A DNA stretch of 64,000 nt from Cystobacter fuscus (GCF_002305875.1 NZ_CP022098.1:12028001-12092000); one strand, 5' to 3'. Counted from the stretch's first letter, positions 17,561-31,025 are shown. The notes: a model not told the origin generated them from the letters alone. Made by a program: numbers and translations.

Positions 17561-18223
17561 ATGTCCTCTCGATTCAACCGTTTCCTGCACATCGAGCATC
17601 CGCGAGGAGAGAAGGAGTCGGCGGACGGGCCGGTGTCGCTCCGGGATGGGGGACGCTTCGAGTCGCCCGGCGAGGCGGGCGCCCTCCCCTCCCCGGCGGT
17701 GCCAGAAGCCCATCTGGAGCGCTTCAAGCAACAGGGGCAGACGCCGCTGGTGATGGATGACGGGCCCCCGAGCGGACAGCACTTCTCGCGCTGCATTCGC
17801 TGTGAGACGGAGAATGGCCGATTCGCCGTCGTGTGCACGACGTGCGGAGCGGATCTGCGGGCACCTGAGCAGCGGGCGGAGGACGAGAAGCGCGGGCGCG
17901 AGCGCGCGCGGGCGGAGGAGCGGGAGAGGGAGGAGATGAGGGTGCGCCAGACGATGCCGGCCGAGCGTCCCACGTGGCACACCGAGGAGGAGGAAGAGGG
18001 AATTCCCCCGGTGTTCGAGCCTTCGCTGGGCGTGGGGCTCTTGCGGCGCATCCAGAATCCCACCGCGAGGTGGTTGAGCGTGGGGGGAGCGGTGGGGCTG
18101 CCATTGCTGCTCACGCGAGCGGGGCACGGGCCGCTCTGGGCGCTTGGCATGTACCTGGGCGTCTTCGTGGCGGCGAGCTTCGTGCCCAGTGCTTTCTGGA
18201 TGATGCGGAGGCGCGACGAGTAG
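17561..18223 (+). CDS. Zinc-ribbon membrane protein of unknown function
   Basis: A 220-residue protein. A zinc ribbon is formed by C78, C81, C92 and C95 (CIRCETEN...CTTCGAD). A highly charged Glu/Arg helix follows (about 100-130), then two C-terminal hydrophobic segments (LSVGGAVGLPLLLTRAG and ALGMYLGVFVAASFVPSAF). It is probably anchored in the inner membrane with the ribbon in the cytoplasm. AAAGGAG precedes the ATG, and it lies 3 nt after the AAA ATPase, suggesting a functional pair. Confidence 0.65.
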   Translation: MSSRFNRFLHIEHPRGEKESADGPVSLRDGGRFESPGEAGALPSPAVPEAHLERFKQQGQTPLVMDDGPPSGQHFSRCIRCETENGRFAVVCTTCGADLRAPEQRAEDEKRGRERARAEEREREEMRVRQTMPAERPTWHTEEEEEGIPPVFEPSLGVGLLRRIQNPTARWLSVGGAVGLPLLLTRAGHGPLWALGMYLGVFVAASFVPSAFWMMRRRDE

Positions 18224-18235
18224 CCCCCGGGCGTG

Positions 18236-19405
18236 TCAACCGGGTTCGCCGTCTGGGGGAGGAGGAAGGCCGGCGGGGGCCTCTCCGGGAGGAGCGAGGG
18301 AAACATCACCCGCGCGAACGCCCATCCACAGGGTGTCCTGGGCGGCGGCGGCGCGCACGAGGCTGGCGTCGGTGGTGGTGAGGAAGACCTGGGCGCCGCT
18401 CTCGGCGAGGTAGCGCATCAGGTAGGCATTGCGTTCAGGGTCCAACTCGCTCGAGACATCATCGAGCAGGAGCAGGGGCAGAAAGCCCGTGGCCGCCTCG
18501 AGGTTCTCGATCTCGGCGATCTTCCATCCCAGCACGAGCGCGCGCTGCTGGCCCTGACTGGCGTAGGCGCGAGCGCTGCGTGAGCCCAGGGTGACGGAGA
18601 CATCATCGGCGTGGGGGCCCACGGAGGTGAAGCCCCGATCGAGGTCTCTTCGGGAGCGGGACGCGAGCGCTTCGCGGAGCGCATTGGCCAGGGCCGTCTC
18701 ATCGGCCTGGGCGAAGTCGAGGTCGCCCAGATGGGCGGGGCGGTACCCATAAGAGGCGGGGTCGGGGGTGCGCCCGATGGAGGCGAAGGTGGCCTGGGCA
18801 CGGGGTGCGAGCTCGGCCATGAGGGCCCGTCGCCGGGCATAGACGCGGGCGCCCGCCTTGGCGAGGGTCTCGTCATAGGCCTCGAGGTAGACGGAGTCCA
18901 CCGGGCCCGTGCGCAGCAGACGATTGCGATTCTTCAGGGCCCGAGCGTACTCACGGCTCTCACGCAGGAAGGCGGGGAAGCGGTTGAAGACAGCGCGATC
19001 CAGGAAGCCCCGGCGCGAATCCGGGCCACCCTTGACGACCTCCAGATCATCCGGCGTGAAGGCCACCACCGAGACGCCGCCGAAGTACTCTTCCAGGCTG
19101 GGGGCCTTCTTCCCATCCACGAAGGACTGACGGACGCCACCGGACACCTCCACGGAGATCTCGCGTTCGGCACCCTTGAGGAGGAAGCGGCCCGTCACCC
19201 GCGCGGCCGGAGAGCCCCACCGGACGAGCTCCGACAACCGGCCCGCGCGCAGGGGCTTGAGTGTGGCGAGGAAGTAGAGGGCTTCCAGCAGGTTGGTCTT
19301 TCCCTGGCCGTTCTGCCCCACCGCGATGGTCGCGTGCGGGCTCGGCGACAGGGAGACCTGGCCGAGGTTACGGAAGTCCTGAACATGGAGTGCCAACAGG
19401 CGCAC
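18236..19405 (-). CDS. recF: DNA replication and repair protein RecF
   Basis: A 389-residue SMC-like ATPase that loads RecA at gaps with RecO and RecR. Walker A GQNGQGKT is at 30-37; ASQGQQRALVLGWKIAEIE is the signature region and PLLLLDDVSSELDPER holds Walker B. GTG at 19405 (MRLLALHVQDFRNL) was chosen because GGAGAAAGG lies 6 nt upstream and family members start here; ATG 19423 is an alternative. It is not beside dnaN or gyrB, unlike in many bacteria. It lies 46 nt downstream of the unknown gene ending at 19452, on the same strand. Confidence 0.95.
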   Translation of the reverse strand: MRLLALHVQDFRNLGQVSLSPSPHATIAVGQNGQGKTNLLEALYFLATLKPLRAGRLSELVRWGSPAARVTGRFLLKGAEREISVEVSGGVRQSFVDGKKAPSLEEYFGGVSVVAFTPDDLEVVKGGPDSRRGFLDRAVFNRFPAFLRESREYARALKNRNRLLRTGPVDSVYLEAYDETLAKAGARVYARRRALMAELAPRAQATFASIGRTPDPASYGYRPAHLGDLDFAQADETALANALREALASRSRRDLDRGFTSVGPHADDVSVTLGSRSARAYASQGQQRALVLGWKIAEIENLEAATGFLPLLLLDDVSSELDPERNAYLMRYLAESGAQVFLTTTDASLVRAAAAQDTLWMGVRAGDVSLAPPGEAPAGLPPPPDGEPG

Positions 19406-19451
19406 GGGAGACCTTTCTCCCATCCGTTCAGGTGAGCGTCCAGGTGAAAGC

Positions 19452-20672
19452 CTATCTCCGGCGACGTTCGGCGGCAGGGCGTCCGGCCGCGGTCCGGGCC
19501 AGGAGGACCAGCCCGGGGAGATCCGCCAGTTCCTCGGCAAGGGAGGGAGGCGTGAAACCGGAGAGGGAGCGCTCGCGGCCCACGGAGAAGAAGCGCGCGG
19601 GCGTCTCGCGCTGACCCCGCAGGCGGATGAAGAGGTGCAGGGCGTCGCACAGACACTCCATGTCAGGTCCCTGATCTCCCTTCGCGCGGTGGGCGGCGCG
19701 CTCCAGTCGAGCCCAGGCGGCCTCCTCGTTCCAGGCGCCAACCGGGCGGGAGTGGGACAGGGAGGCCAGCTCCGCCGCGACCTCGAGCAATCCGGCCCGC
19801 CCCTCGCTCAACACGTCCGAGGCGCTCAACCGGGCGTCGGGCGACCCCTCGCGCTCCACCAGCCAGCCCAGCAGCTCGGGCCATTCCCGCTCGGGGGGGC
19901 GGACGGGTGAGAACCGGGCATCGAGGAGGGTGTGCAACCGGGAGTTGGCCAGATCGGTCCAGAAGACGGCATGGAGGAACAACTCGGGACCACTGCGCGG
20001 GGTGTGCACGGGCACACGCCTGGCTCGCTTCTCCAGGAAGTCCGTCAGACGTCCCGAGGGATCGAAGCGATGCACGCGACTCCACAAGGCCTCCATCGCC
20101 GTGTCGGCCAGGGGCAGGGCGCGTCGGACCTCATCGGCTTCCGCCGGGCTGAAGGGCAAGGCCCCCTCGGGGGCGGGACGCTTGAAGACACGCTCGAAGA
20201 TTTCCGCGGCCACGCAGGCGGCGCGAAGCTCCGGCAGGTTGCGCGGAAGCAGATCCACCGCCTGAGCCCACGAGCGCCGCCCCAACAACGGACCCTCGGC
20301 GAGCAGCTCTTCTTCCAGGAGCAGCAGGGCCCCCGCGAGGACAGTGGGCTTGGTGGGAGTACGCAGCCTCCGGGCGACCAATTGAACGAGCTCCTCGCGC
20401 AACCGGGACACGTCGGCCAGCAGCACCATGGAAGCAGAGTCCTCGGGCCACTCCTCCGCCGCCGCCCGCCGACAGACAGAGGCCAGCGTGATGTCCACTT
20501 CAGACTGGTCGCAGACCACCTCCCGCAGCAGCTCGAGGTTGGTGCGAAGCGTATCCCGCCAGAAGAAACCCCGGAGCATCAGCCGCAGCGCCCGGTAACG
20601 AAGGCGGGCAGCCTCGAGCAGATCCGCGCGGTCCTCGAGCCGCGCCCGTAGGGTGTCGGGAGAAGTGGCCAC
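19452..20672 (-). CDS. Hypothetical helical protein upstream of recF
   Basis: A 406-residue protein, rich in Leu, Arg and Glu and probably all-helical, with no membrane segment or recognised domain. The likely start is GTG at 20672 (VATSPDTLRARLEDRADLL); an in-frame start at 20777 would add 35 residues that look non-coding. It shares a strand with recF and may be co-transcribed with it. Its upstream side lies behind the rRNA operon terminator. Confidence 0.6.
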   Translation of the reverse strand: MATSPDTLRARLEDRADLLEAARLRYRALRLMLRGFFWRDTLRTNLELLREVVCDQSEVDITLASVCRRAAAEEWPEDSASMVLLADVSRLREELVQLVARRLRTPTKPTVLAGALLLLEEELLAEGPLLGRRSWAQAVDLLPRNLPELRAACVAAEIFERVFKRPAPEGALPFSPAEADEVRRALPLADTAMEALWSRVHRFDPSGRLTDFLEKRARRVPVHTPRSGPELFLHAVFWTDLANSRLHTLLDARFSPVRPPEREWPELLGWLVEREGSPDARLSASDVLSEGRAGLLEVAAELASLSHSRPVGAWNEEAAWARLERAAHRAKGDQGPDMECLCDALHLFIRLRGQRETPARFFSVGRERSLSGFTPPSLAEELADLPGLVLLARTAAGRPAAERRRR

Positions 20673-20796
20673 GGTCAGGAGGACTATAGGCCCATCCGGG
20701 ACCGATGACAGGTGGCCTCGGGACCGGGGGGCCGAAGAGTCAACGATTGGATGACCCCTGAGCGGAAAAGAACACACGGCGAAGCCCGCAAAGGCG

Positions 20797-20838
20797 AAGG
20801 CCCCGAGTCGACACCTGACGGTGCGGACTCGGGGCCTT
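20797..20838 (-). terminator. rRNA operon terminator hairpin
   Basis: A perfect 13-bp inverted repeat (AAGGCCCCGAGTC / GACTCGGGGCCTT, loop 16 nt) lies 10 nt after the 5S gene in the direction of transcription. A run of Ts lies just before the hairpin (20842-20848 on the opposite strand) and a weaker T-containing stretch after it. Confidence 0.7.
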
Positions 20839-20847
20839 CAGAAAAAA

Positions 20848-20964
<117 letters not shown>

Positions 20965-21132
20965 AAAACAGGACAGTTCATACGAAGGGTATGTGAAACC
21001 AACTTCCACTGCGAAGTGCTCGTGCCTTCTTCCGGGCCCGGCGTCGCGCTGTCGCGCTCGCTCGGGGCCTCGACCCTGGCCTCGACTCTCGTACCACCCA
21101 CCGCTCCCGGTGGGGCTGCTGAGAGATTGAGG

Positions 21133-24105
<2,973 letters not shown>

Positions 24106-24305
24106 ATCCCTCACCAGCCCGCCTCCCGGCGAGTGGCCTTGAAACTCGAGACCAAGGTCCAGGCCCCGGCTCTTCGCCGCGGACCCGAAAGAATTCACTT
24201 GATTGCGTCGTGAGGTTCACCGCCAGGCCGCTATCGCAGCCGAGCTGTCACCTCAATCGACGCTGAGAACTTCTCAGCAGAAATTGATTTCTACCCTTCG
24301 TATGA

Positions 24306-24320
24306 ACTTGTCAAAGAACG
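24306..24320 (-). promoter_or_regulatory. boxA-like antitermination site before 23S
   Basis: The minus strand reads CGTTCTTTGACAAGT, close to the boxA core (TGCTCTTTGA) bound by NusB-S10. It lies between tRNA-Ala and 23S, where a second boxA is common. Confidence 0.55.
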
Positions 24321-24348
24321 TCCTGACTCCAACTTCGTCAGTAAACTG

Positions 24349-24421
24349 TGGAGCTGGACGGGATCGAACCGACGACATCCAGCTTGCAAAGCTGGCGCTC
24401 TCCCAACTGAGCTACAGCCCC
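24349..24421 (-). tRNA. tRNA-Ala (TGC)
   Basis: 73 nt from GGGGCTGTAGCTCAG to the discriminator A. The anticodon stem-loop CAGCTTTGCAAAGCTGG has anticodon TGC; the T-arm GGTTCGATCCC is intact. CCA is not encoded (next bases are CAG), so it must be added after transcription. Confidence 0.96.
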
Positions 24422-24486
24422 TGAATGTGTCACTGTCCCTCCACCTGCCGGCTGTCGTCGCGTCCCCAATCTCCCCGGTGGGAAAT

Positions 24487-24563
24487 TGGTGGGCCTAGGT
24501 GGACTTGAACCACCGACCTCGCGCTTATCAGGCGCGCGCTCTAGCCAGCTGAGCTATAGGCCC
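24487..24563 (-). tRNA. tRNA-Ile (GAT)
   Basis: 77 nt including an encoded CCA. It starts GGGCCTATAGCTCAG, has anticodon GAT in CGCCTGATAAGCGCG and T-arm GGTTCAAGTCC. It is the usual first tRNA in 16S-23S spacers, preceding tRNA-Ala. Confidence 0.96.
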
Positions 24564-24585
24564 AGTGGATTTCCAGCTACCGTCT

Positions 24586-24599
24586 CTTTCAAAGAACCG
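24586..24599 (-). promoter_or_regulatory. boxA-like site in 16S-23S spacer
   Basis: The minus strand reads CGGTTCTTTGAAAG, matching the leader boxA at 26441-26454. It lies between 16S and tRNA-Ile. Confidence 0.55.
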
Positions 24600-24616
24600 A
24601 GCCACCTTCGCTCGGC

Positions 24617-24640
24617 CTCTCAAAACCAGACAGCAAACCC
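24617..24640 (-). other. Pre-16S processing stem, 3' arm
   Basis: On the minus strand this arm reads GGGTTTGCTGTCTGG followed by TTTTGAGAG. It is complementary at about 21 of 24 positions to the leader arm at 26427-26450, so the two arms can pair across the 16S gene as the RNase III stem. Confidence 0.65.
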
Positions 24641-24732
24641 TCGACAGTTGCAGAAACGTTGACCTGGTTGACCTAAGGCCACCGAAGTGGCTGGTACACC
24701 CTGTGGCGCCGAAGCGCTCACCGTGTACCCGG

Positions 24733-26278
<1,546 letters not shown>

Positions 26279-26426
26279 ATTTTTGAAGGGTTGAACCGGC
26301 TTGGCCAGGGCCCGGCTAAGGGGACACCTGACTTCGCTGTTCATCGGTTTCTCGCCAATCGACTCCCGCCGACTCGCTGAAGAACCCGTCTTAGAATTGA
26401 CTGCGGTTTCCGCAATCTGTCTTCTT

Positions 26427-26454
26427 GGGTTTGCTATCTGGTTTTCAAAGACCG
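26427..26454 (-). promoter_or_regulatory. rRNA leader: boxA and pre-16S stem 5' arm
   Basis: The minus strand reads CGGTCTTTGAAAAC then CAGATAGCAAACCC. The first part is a boxA antitermination core; the overlapping part is the 5' arm that pairs with 24617-24640 around 16S. Confidence 0.6.
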
Positions 26455-26527
26455 AGCCGCTTGTACCGGCTGTCCTGCTGTGCTACTGTCCTGCTCGACC
26501 TCACCGCTTCGACTCAGCGGGGCGGCC

Positions 26528-26556
26528 CTTTTATTCTGAACCGTTTCGGCTGTCAA
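26528..26556 (-). promoter_or_regulatory. Promoter nearest to 16S (best match of the array)
   Basis: The minus strand has TTGACA (26551-26556), a 17-nt spacer and TAAAAG (26528-26533), followed by the GC-rich discriminator GGCCGCC. It lies about 250 nt upstream of 16S. The -35 and spacing are consensus for the main sigma factor. Confidence 0.65.
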
Positions 26557-26626
26557 GCGGCCGTTGCCGCTTCGCTTTTCCGGTTCACCGCGAAGGAGAG
26601 CTGCTTTTCTCTTTCGTGGGGCGCGG

Positions 26627-27201
26627 AACCTACTGCCGTTCCGCCCGTCGTGTCAACCCGCTTCGTCGACTCGTTTCTTCCCACCCACCGCGTCGGGTCG
26701 CCTGCGCGACTTCTTCGGCTTCGGGGGAGGCGGCTTCTACCACCACCGCGTTTCGAGTCAACCTCGCTGCGTCGACTTTTTATTTCGTCTCTCTCTGCTG
26801 CGCTCGTCCAGAGGTCCCCACCGCCAGTGCGGTTTCGCCTTCCCGTCCGAGGGGGCGCGGCTTCTATCGCCTCGCCCTGGATGAAGTCAACTGCCCTCAT
26901 CCACTTCTTCATCCCCGCTCACCGCTGTTGCCACCGGTTCGTGGGGGCGCGGCTTCTACCACCACCGCGTCTCGAGTCAACACCGCTTCGTCGACTCTTT
27001 CTTCCCACTTCGCCGCCTCGATCGCCTGAGCGGTCTCACCGGTTCGTGGGGGCGCGGCTTCTACCACCGCCGCGTCTCGAGTCAACATCACTTCGTCGAC
27101 TCCCTATTTCGTCTTTCTCGCCCAGGTGTCCCACCGCCAGCGCGGCTTCGCCTTCCTGTCCGAGGGGGCGCGGCTTCTACCACCGCCGCGTCTTGAGTCA
27201 A
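26627..27201 (-). repeat. Tandem array of six further rRNA promoter-like repeats
   Basis: Each unit on the minus strand has a -35 TTGACT/A, a 16-18 nt spacer, a -10-like TAGAAG or TAGGTT and usually a GC-rich discriminator CCGCGCCCC. The -35 boxes are at 26651-26656, 26756-26761, 26885-26890, 26975-26980, 27080-27085 and 27196-27201; matching -10 boxes are at 26627, 26734, 26861, 26953, 27058 and 27174 (left ends). Spacers are 18, 16, 18, 16, 16 and 16 nt. GTCGACGAAG precedes the -35 in several units, with short A/G-rich tracts further upstream. Units recur every 90-130 bp. The GC-rich discriminators fit stringent control. Open frames across this region are shadows of the repeat. Confidence 0.6.
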
Positions 27202-27385
27202 CAAGCTCCGCCGCTTTTTTTCTTCCTGCCTGTCCGCGCGGGGCTGGGAGGCACCGGCCCCTCATGGGTCTCGCCCAAAGGAGGAGGCTCCGTCCCTCAC
27301 GACAGAGAGCTAATGCAGCCCCCAGCTCCGTGCCAACCCCCGTTCATAAACTCTGGCGAGGCCCGCCAGGCCGCCAGGTCCTTGC
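27202..27385. other. Spacer between the promoter array and the GH13 gene
   Basis: C/T-rich on the plus strand, no gene, clear hairpin or further promoter repeat seen. The GH13 gene reads into it from the right and its terminator was not identified. Confidence 0.4.
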
Positions 27386-30300
27386 TCAAGCCTCCACTCG
27401 CTTGAGCACCACGTATCCCGCCGCAGGGATGTTCACCTTCGCGTTCCCGCCCCCCAGGCTGCCCCCGCCATTACCGAAGTTCCCCCCGCCGTACGCCGCG
27501 GCGTCGCTGTTCAGCACTTCCTTCCAGTTCCCCGGAGGCAGCGGCAGCGCGTAGCCCTCGAGGTTCTGGCGGTTCATGCTCCCCACCACCAGGTACTCCT
27601 CCCCGCCCGACTTGCGAGTGAACGCCATCACCGAGTCGTCGTTGTGCGTGTACACCCGCTTCACCTCCGCATCCGCTCGGAAGGCCGGACTCGACTGCCT
27701 CAACGCGATCGCGTCCCGATAGAACTGGAAGCTCTGCTTCTTCGTGATGTCCAACATCGCGTCCGTCCGCTGATTCGCCGGCAGCGCCGCCAGGCGCTCG
27801 AAGACCTTCCGGTCCTCCGCCGACAACCCCTGGTACGCCGCGTCCTTCGCTCGCGTCTCCGGCGGCAGCGTGAACAGCCGCTCGTAGTCCTTCTTGCGCG
27901 CGTCGTTGAACGTCACCTTCTCCCAGTTCCAGTCCTTCCCCAACGACTCCCAATCCCAGTCACTGTCCCACGTGGACGGATTGCCCCAGCGGAAGTCGTT
28001 CTGCGCTCCGAACTCGTCCCCCTGGAAGAACATCGGGATGCCGGGCCCCGCCATCCCGATTCCCGCCGCGAACCTCGTCGCGCCTCGCGACCACTGGTCC
28101 GGGAACTCCGTGGGCGTGGCCCCCTCGGCCGTGTTCATCGTCCGCTCCGCGTTCCCCACCTCGTCATGGTTCGAGATGATGGACAGCGCGATCTTCCACC
28201 CGTCGAGCCCCCGCGGGTTCGTCATCATCGACATGAACGCGTCCATGTCCGTCTTCATCCCCCTCGCCGCCGCCTGGATGATTCCCGGTTTGTCGTTGTC
28301 TCGCACCAGCCGGTGCTGGAACTCCGTGTACCACTGCGCGTCGAAGCCCCCTCCCGTGCCGTCCGCCCGCGCCGGCTGCGTGATGCTCGGGTCGTAGTCG
28401 AACTGCTCCGCCACCGTCCACGCGTCCGGGTTGTAGAAGTGCACCTGCCGGTTGATCTCCCGCAGCAGTTCCCACCCGTCCTCGCCCCCCGTCCCCTTGA
28501 TGGGTTCGGTGAAGTCGAAGCGCAGCCCGTCGAAGTGCAGCTCCTCCATCTGCGCCACCGCGTGGTCCACGAAGAACTGCTTCACCTTCGGGTTGGAATA
28601 CGCCGGCACCGCCCCCCACGGCGTCTCCCGCTGCTCGTACCCGCCCGAGTCCTGCTCCCAGTTGAAGTACGGGTTGTCCTCGCCCCCCACGTTCCACAGG
28701 CCGTTGTAGTCGCCGAACACGTGGTTGTAGACCACGTCAGAGATGACGTTCAGCCCCTTCTTGTGCGCCTCGTCGATGAAGCGCTTCATCGCCTCCGGCC
28801 CGCTCACCCACCTGCCGTTCTCGTCCTCGAAGCCCAACGCGCTCTCCGTCGCCAGGCTGTTCACCCCGAGATAGCCCCAGTTGCGCGCCCCCTCCACCTC
28901 GTTCACTGGCAGGAGCTCGAGCGTGTTCACCCCCAGCTCCTTGAAGTAGTCCAGCTTCGCCGTCAGGTCCTCCAGCGTCGAGCGGTTCGCGTTGCCCGCC
29001 TTCCCCAGGAAGCTGCCCGCGTGCAGCTGGTACACCACCCACTTCGCCTGGTCCTTCTCCCGCGGCACGCTGTCGTGCTTCCACTCGAAGCTCGTCGGGT
29101 CCGTGATGACCGAGCCCCGGAACGTCACGCCACTGCCCTCGGTGATGCGGTCGCTCCAGGGATCGTTGATGGGCGCGCCCACGCGCTCCGCGTCGCTCAG
29201 CCGCCCATCCCCATTGCCGTCATGGCGCAGCTTCAACCGCCCCTGCGCGTCCTTCTCGTAGACCTGGAACTCGTAGCGCAGGCCCACCAGCTTCGCCGGG
29301 TCGTTCACCAGCGTCGTCCACGCGCCCCCCTGGTTCGTCATGCGGATGCGCCCGTCCGCCTCGATGTTCTTCGACCAGAAGTCGTTGGCCCCCCCAGCCC
29401 GCAGCTTGTCCACCAGCGTGGTGTCGAAGTCGCCCAGCCGCGCCAGGAGCTCGTCCTTCTTCAACGTCCTGCCATTCGCGTCCTTCAACACCAGGTACGC
29501 GCGCTCCGCGTCCCCATGATCGTCGATGTCGAAGCGCATCAGCTCCCGCGCTCCCGACGCGTAGCGGTTCACCTCCTGCCCCGTCCTCGCATCCAGGTAC
29601 ATCCGGTCCAGCCCCCGCTGCTCCCCCATCATCTCCCGCGCGTAGGGGTCCGGCCGCTCGCTCGTGGCGCCCGCCGAGTCCACCACCTCGTAGACGTAGG
29701 ACTTGCCCAGCAGCTCCTTCCACCGGCCCGGAACCTGCGTCGACCAGTTGCCCTCCTCGTCCCGCGTCATCGGGAAGCGCTCCACCCGCCCCTGCCGGTC
29801 CGTCACCTTCACCTGCACGCTCCTCGCGTTGCCCGCGTAGAACGTGAACGCCGCGTCCTCCCCCGAACGCCGCGCCCCCATCTTGTGGTACGTCGTCGGC
29901 GCATAGCTGGCCGTGGGCTTCGTCACGTCCAGCTTCAGGTTGTCCTCCCCCATCACCGCCCACTGGCCCTTGCCCGAGGGGCCATCCGCGATCACCCCCC
30001 ACTCCCAGTCGTGGGGCAGGCCATCGTCGCTCAGCTCCACCGTCACGCCCCACTTGCCCTCCCCCAGCGGCTTCATCGCGAGGGGGCGCTCGTTCCACTG
30101 CGCGCTGTACTTCCCGCTCGCGTCCCAGCTCCCCTTCACCTGCAGGTTCGTGAGCTTGCTGTGCGGACCCGCGTCGTAGACCAGCGTCACCGTGCGCTTC
30201 ACCGGCACGCTCCGCGGCGCCTTGTTCACCGCCACGGCCGCCGCCGCCCCCACCCCGCTCCCGCCCTTCCTCGACAGCGCCTCGAACGAAGACGTGTCCC

Positions 30301-30478
30301 GGCCCCCCACCGCGCGCGGCGACGCATCCGACGCCGCCCGAGTCACCAACGCCTTCCCCTCGGTCTTTCCCCCGGGCAGCACCGTGTTCGCCGGACGAGC
30401 CCCTCCGGCGCCTCCCCCTGCGTCCTTGAGGCCAGAAGTCCCATTCCTCTGCGAGGGATTGATCTTCGACGTGCTCAT
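27386..30478 (-). CDS. GH13-family alpha-glucan-active enzyme with an embedded EF-hand
   Basis: A 1030-residue GH13 enzyme resembling glucan branching enzymes or alpha-amylases. The first 100 residues are Gly/Ala/Ser-rich and disordered. Beta-sandwich (CBM48/E-set-like) domains follow at about 100-200 and 220-290. A canonical calcium-binding loop DGNGDGRLSDAE is at about 419-430. The catalytic barrel has region I DVVYNHVFG (~580), region II GLRFDFTEP (~653, nucleophile Asp), region III VAEQFDYD (~690, acid/base Glu) and region IV SNHDEV (~770). No signal peptide is visible. The ATG at 30478 fits the start; the extension to 30568 was rejected. The reaction (branching or hydrolysis) is undecided. 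Confidence 0.88.
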   Translation of the reverse strand: MSTSKINPSQRNGTSGLKDAGGGAGGARPANTVLPGGKTEGKALVTRAASDASPRAVGGRDTSSFEALSRKGGSGVGAAAAVAVNKAPRSVPVKRTVTLVYDAGPHSKLTNLQVKGSWDASGKYSAQWNERPLAMKPLGEGKWGVTVELSDDGLPHDWEWGVIADGPSGKGQWAVMGEDNLKLDVTKPTASYAPTTYHKMGARRSGEDAAFTFYAGNARSVQVKVTDRQGRVERFPMTRDEEGNWSTQVPGRWKELLGKSYVYEVVDSAGATSERPDPYAREMMGEQRGLDRMYLDARTGQEVNRYASGARELMRFDIDDHGDAERAYLVLKDANGRTLKKDELLARLGDFDTTLVDKLRAGGANDFWSKNIEADGRIRMTNQGGAWTTLVNDPAKLVGLRYEFQVYEKDAQGRLKLRHDGNGDGRLSDAERVGAPINDPWSDRITEGSGVTFRGSVITDPTSFEWKHDSVPREKDQAKWVVYQLHAGSFLGKAGNANRSTLEDLTAKLDYFKELGVNTLELLPVNEVEGARNWGYLGVNSLATESALGFEDENGRWVSGPEAMKRFIDEAHKKGLNVISDVVYNHVFGDYNGLWNVGGEDNPYFNWEQDSGGYEQRETPWGAVPAYSNPKVKQFFVDHAVAQMEELHFDGLRFDFTEPIKGTGGEDGWELLREINRQVHFYNPDAWTVAEQFDYDPSITQPARADGTGGGFDAQWYTEFQHRLVRDNDKPGIIQAAARGMKTDMDAFMSMMTNPRGLDGWKIALSIISNHDEVGNAERTMNTAEGATPTEFPDQWSRGATRFAAGIGMAGPGIPMFFQGDEFGAQNDFRWGNPSTWDSDWDWESLGKDWNWEKVTFNDARKKDYERLFTLPPETRAKDAAYQGLSAEDRKVFERLAALPANQRTDAMLDITKKQSFQFYRDAIALRQSSPAFRADAEVKRVYTHNDDSVMAFTRKSGGEEYLVVGSMNRQNLEGYALPLPPGNWKEVLNSDAAAYGGGNFGNGGGSLGGGNAKVNIPAAGYVVLKRVEA

Positions 30479-30657
30479 GGTCCTGCCTCTCGAGTGAAGG
30501 ACGCGTGCTACATGCGCCGATGCACCCGATTGTCGGAGGCTGTAACCAAGAGTTTCCCAACAGCGCACTCCAGCGCCCTTTTCAACCCCAGGTGAGATGA
30601 ATCGTCACAAGGCGTCCGAGAAGGAGGGCGTCCGGGTGCGCGAGCCCGCAAAAGCCA

Positions 30658-30689
30658 AGGGCTCCGAGGAGCCTGCTCCCCGAAGCCCT
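30658..30689 (-). terminator. Rho-independent terminator after the CsbD-like gene
   Basis: Arms of 15-16 bp (GGCTTCGGGGAGC against GGCTCCTCGGAGCC, with G-U pairs) are followed on the minus strand by TGGCTTTTG. It lies about 25 nt past the CsbD stop. Confidence 0.65.
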
Positions 30690-30712
30690 GGTTGTCGGAT
30701 GCCGTCCAATCG

Positions 30713-30901
30713 CTACGGCTCGTTGCGCCGCGGCTCACCCTCCACCGCGTCCTTGATGACGCGCTTGGCGTCCTCGATCTTCTCCTTCACGTGGCCCTTG
30801 AAGGTGTCCTTCTTGCCCTCGGCTTCCAGCTCACGGTCTCCCGTGGCCACACCGACGGTCTCCTTCACCTTCCCCTTCGTCTTGTCCGTCCACTCACCCA
30901 T
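30713..30901 (-). CDS. CsbD-family stress protein
   Basis: A 62-residue hydrophilic protein starting MGEWTDKTKGKVKETVGVAT, the CsbD signature; Lys/Glu-rich repeats follow (KEKIEDAKRVIKDAVEGE). In other bacteria CsbD-like proteins are induced by general stress; their biochemical role is unknown. The ATG at 30901 has GAGGAGG about 5 nt upstream, while the longer frame to 31051 is non-coding. Confidence 0.85.
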   Translation of the reverse strand: MGEWTDKTKGKVKETVGVATGDRELEAEGKKDTFKGHVKEKIEDAKRVIKDAVEGEPRRNEP

Positions 30902-31025
30902 GGCTGCCTCCTCGTGTTGGCGTACAGGACTGACTTCGCCTCGACACGAAGAAGCTAGGTACCCAGGGACATGGGGGACAACCGTCGGGCGCTCGTTCGC
31001 TCGGCCGCCACGGGGGCTAACGCAG

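Noticed and set aside
26528-27201. CRISPR array, suggested by regular repeats
   Set aside because: Units are long and degenerate, with spacers that are themselves repeated; they align as promoter elements and no cas gene is present.
26301-27405. Long open frames on both strands over the rRNA upstream region
   Set aside because: Their peptides are Arg/Pro/Ser-rich repeats created by the promoter units; no domain, and they cover the promoters.
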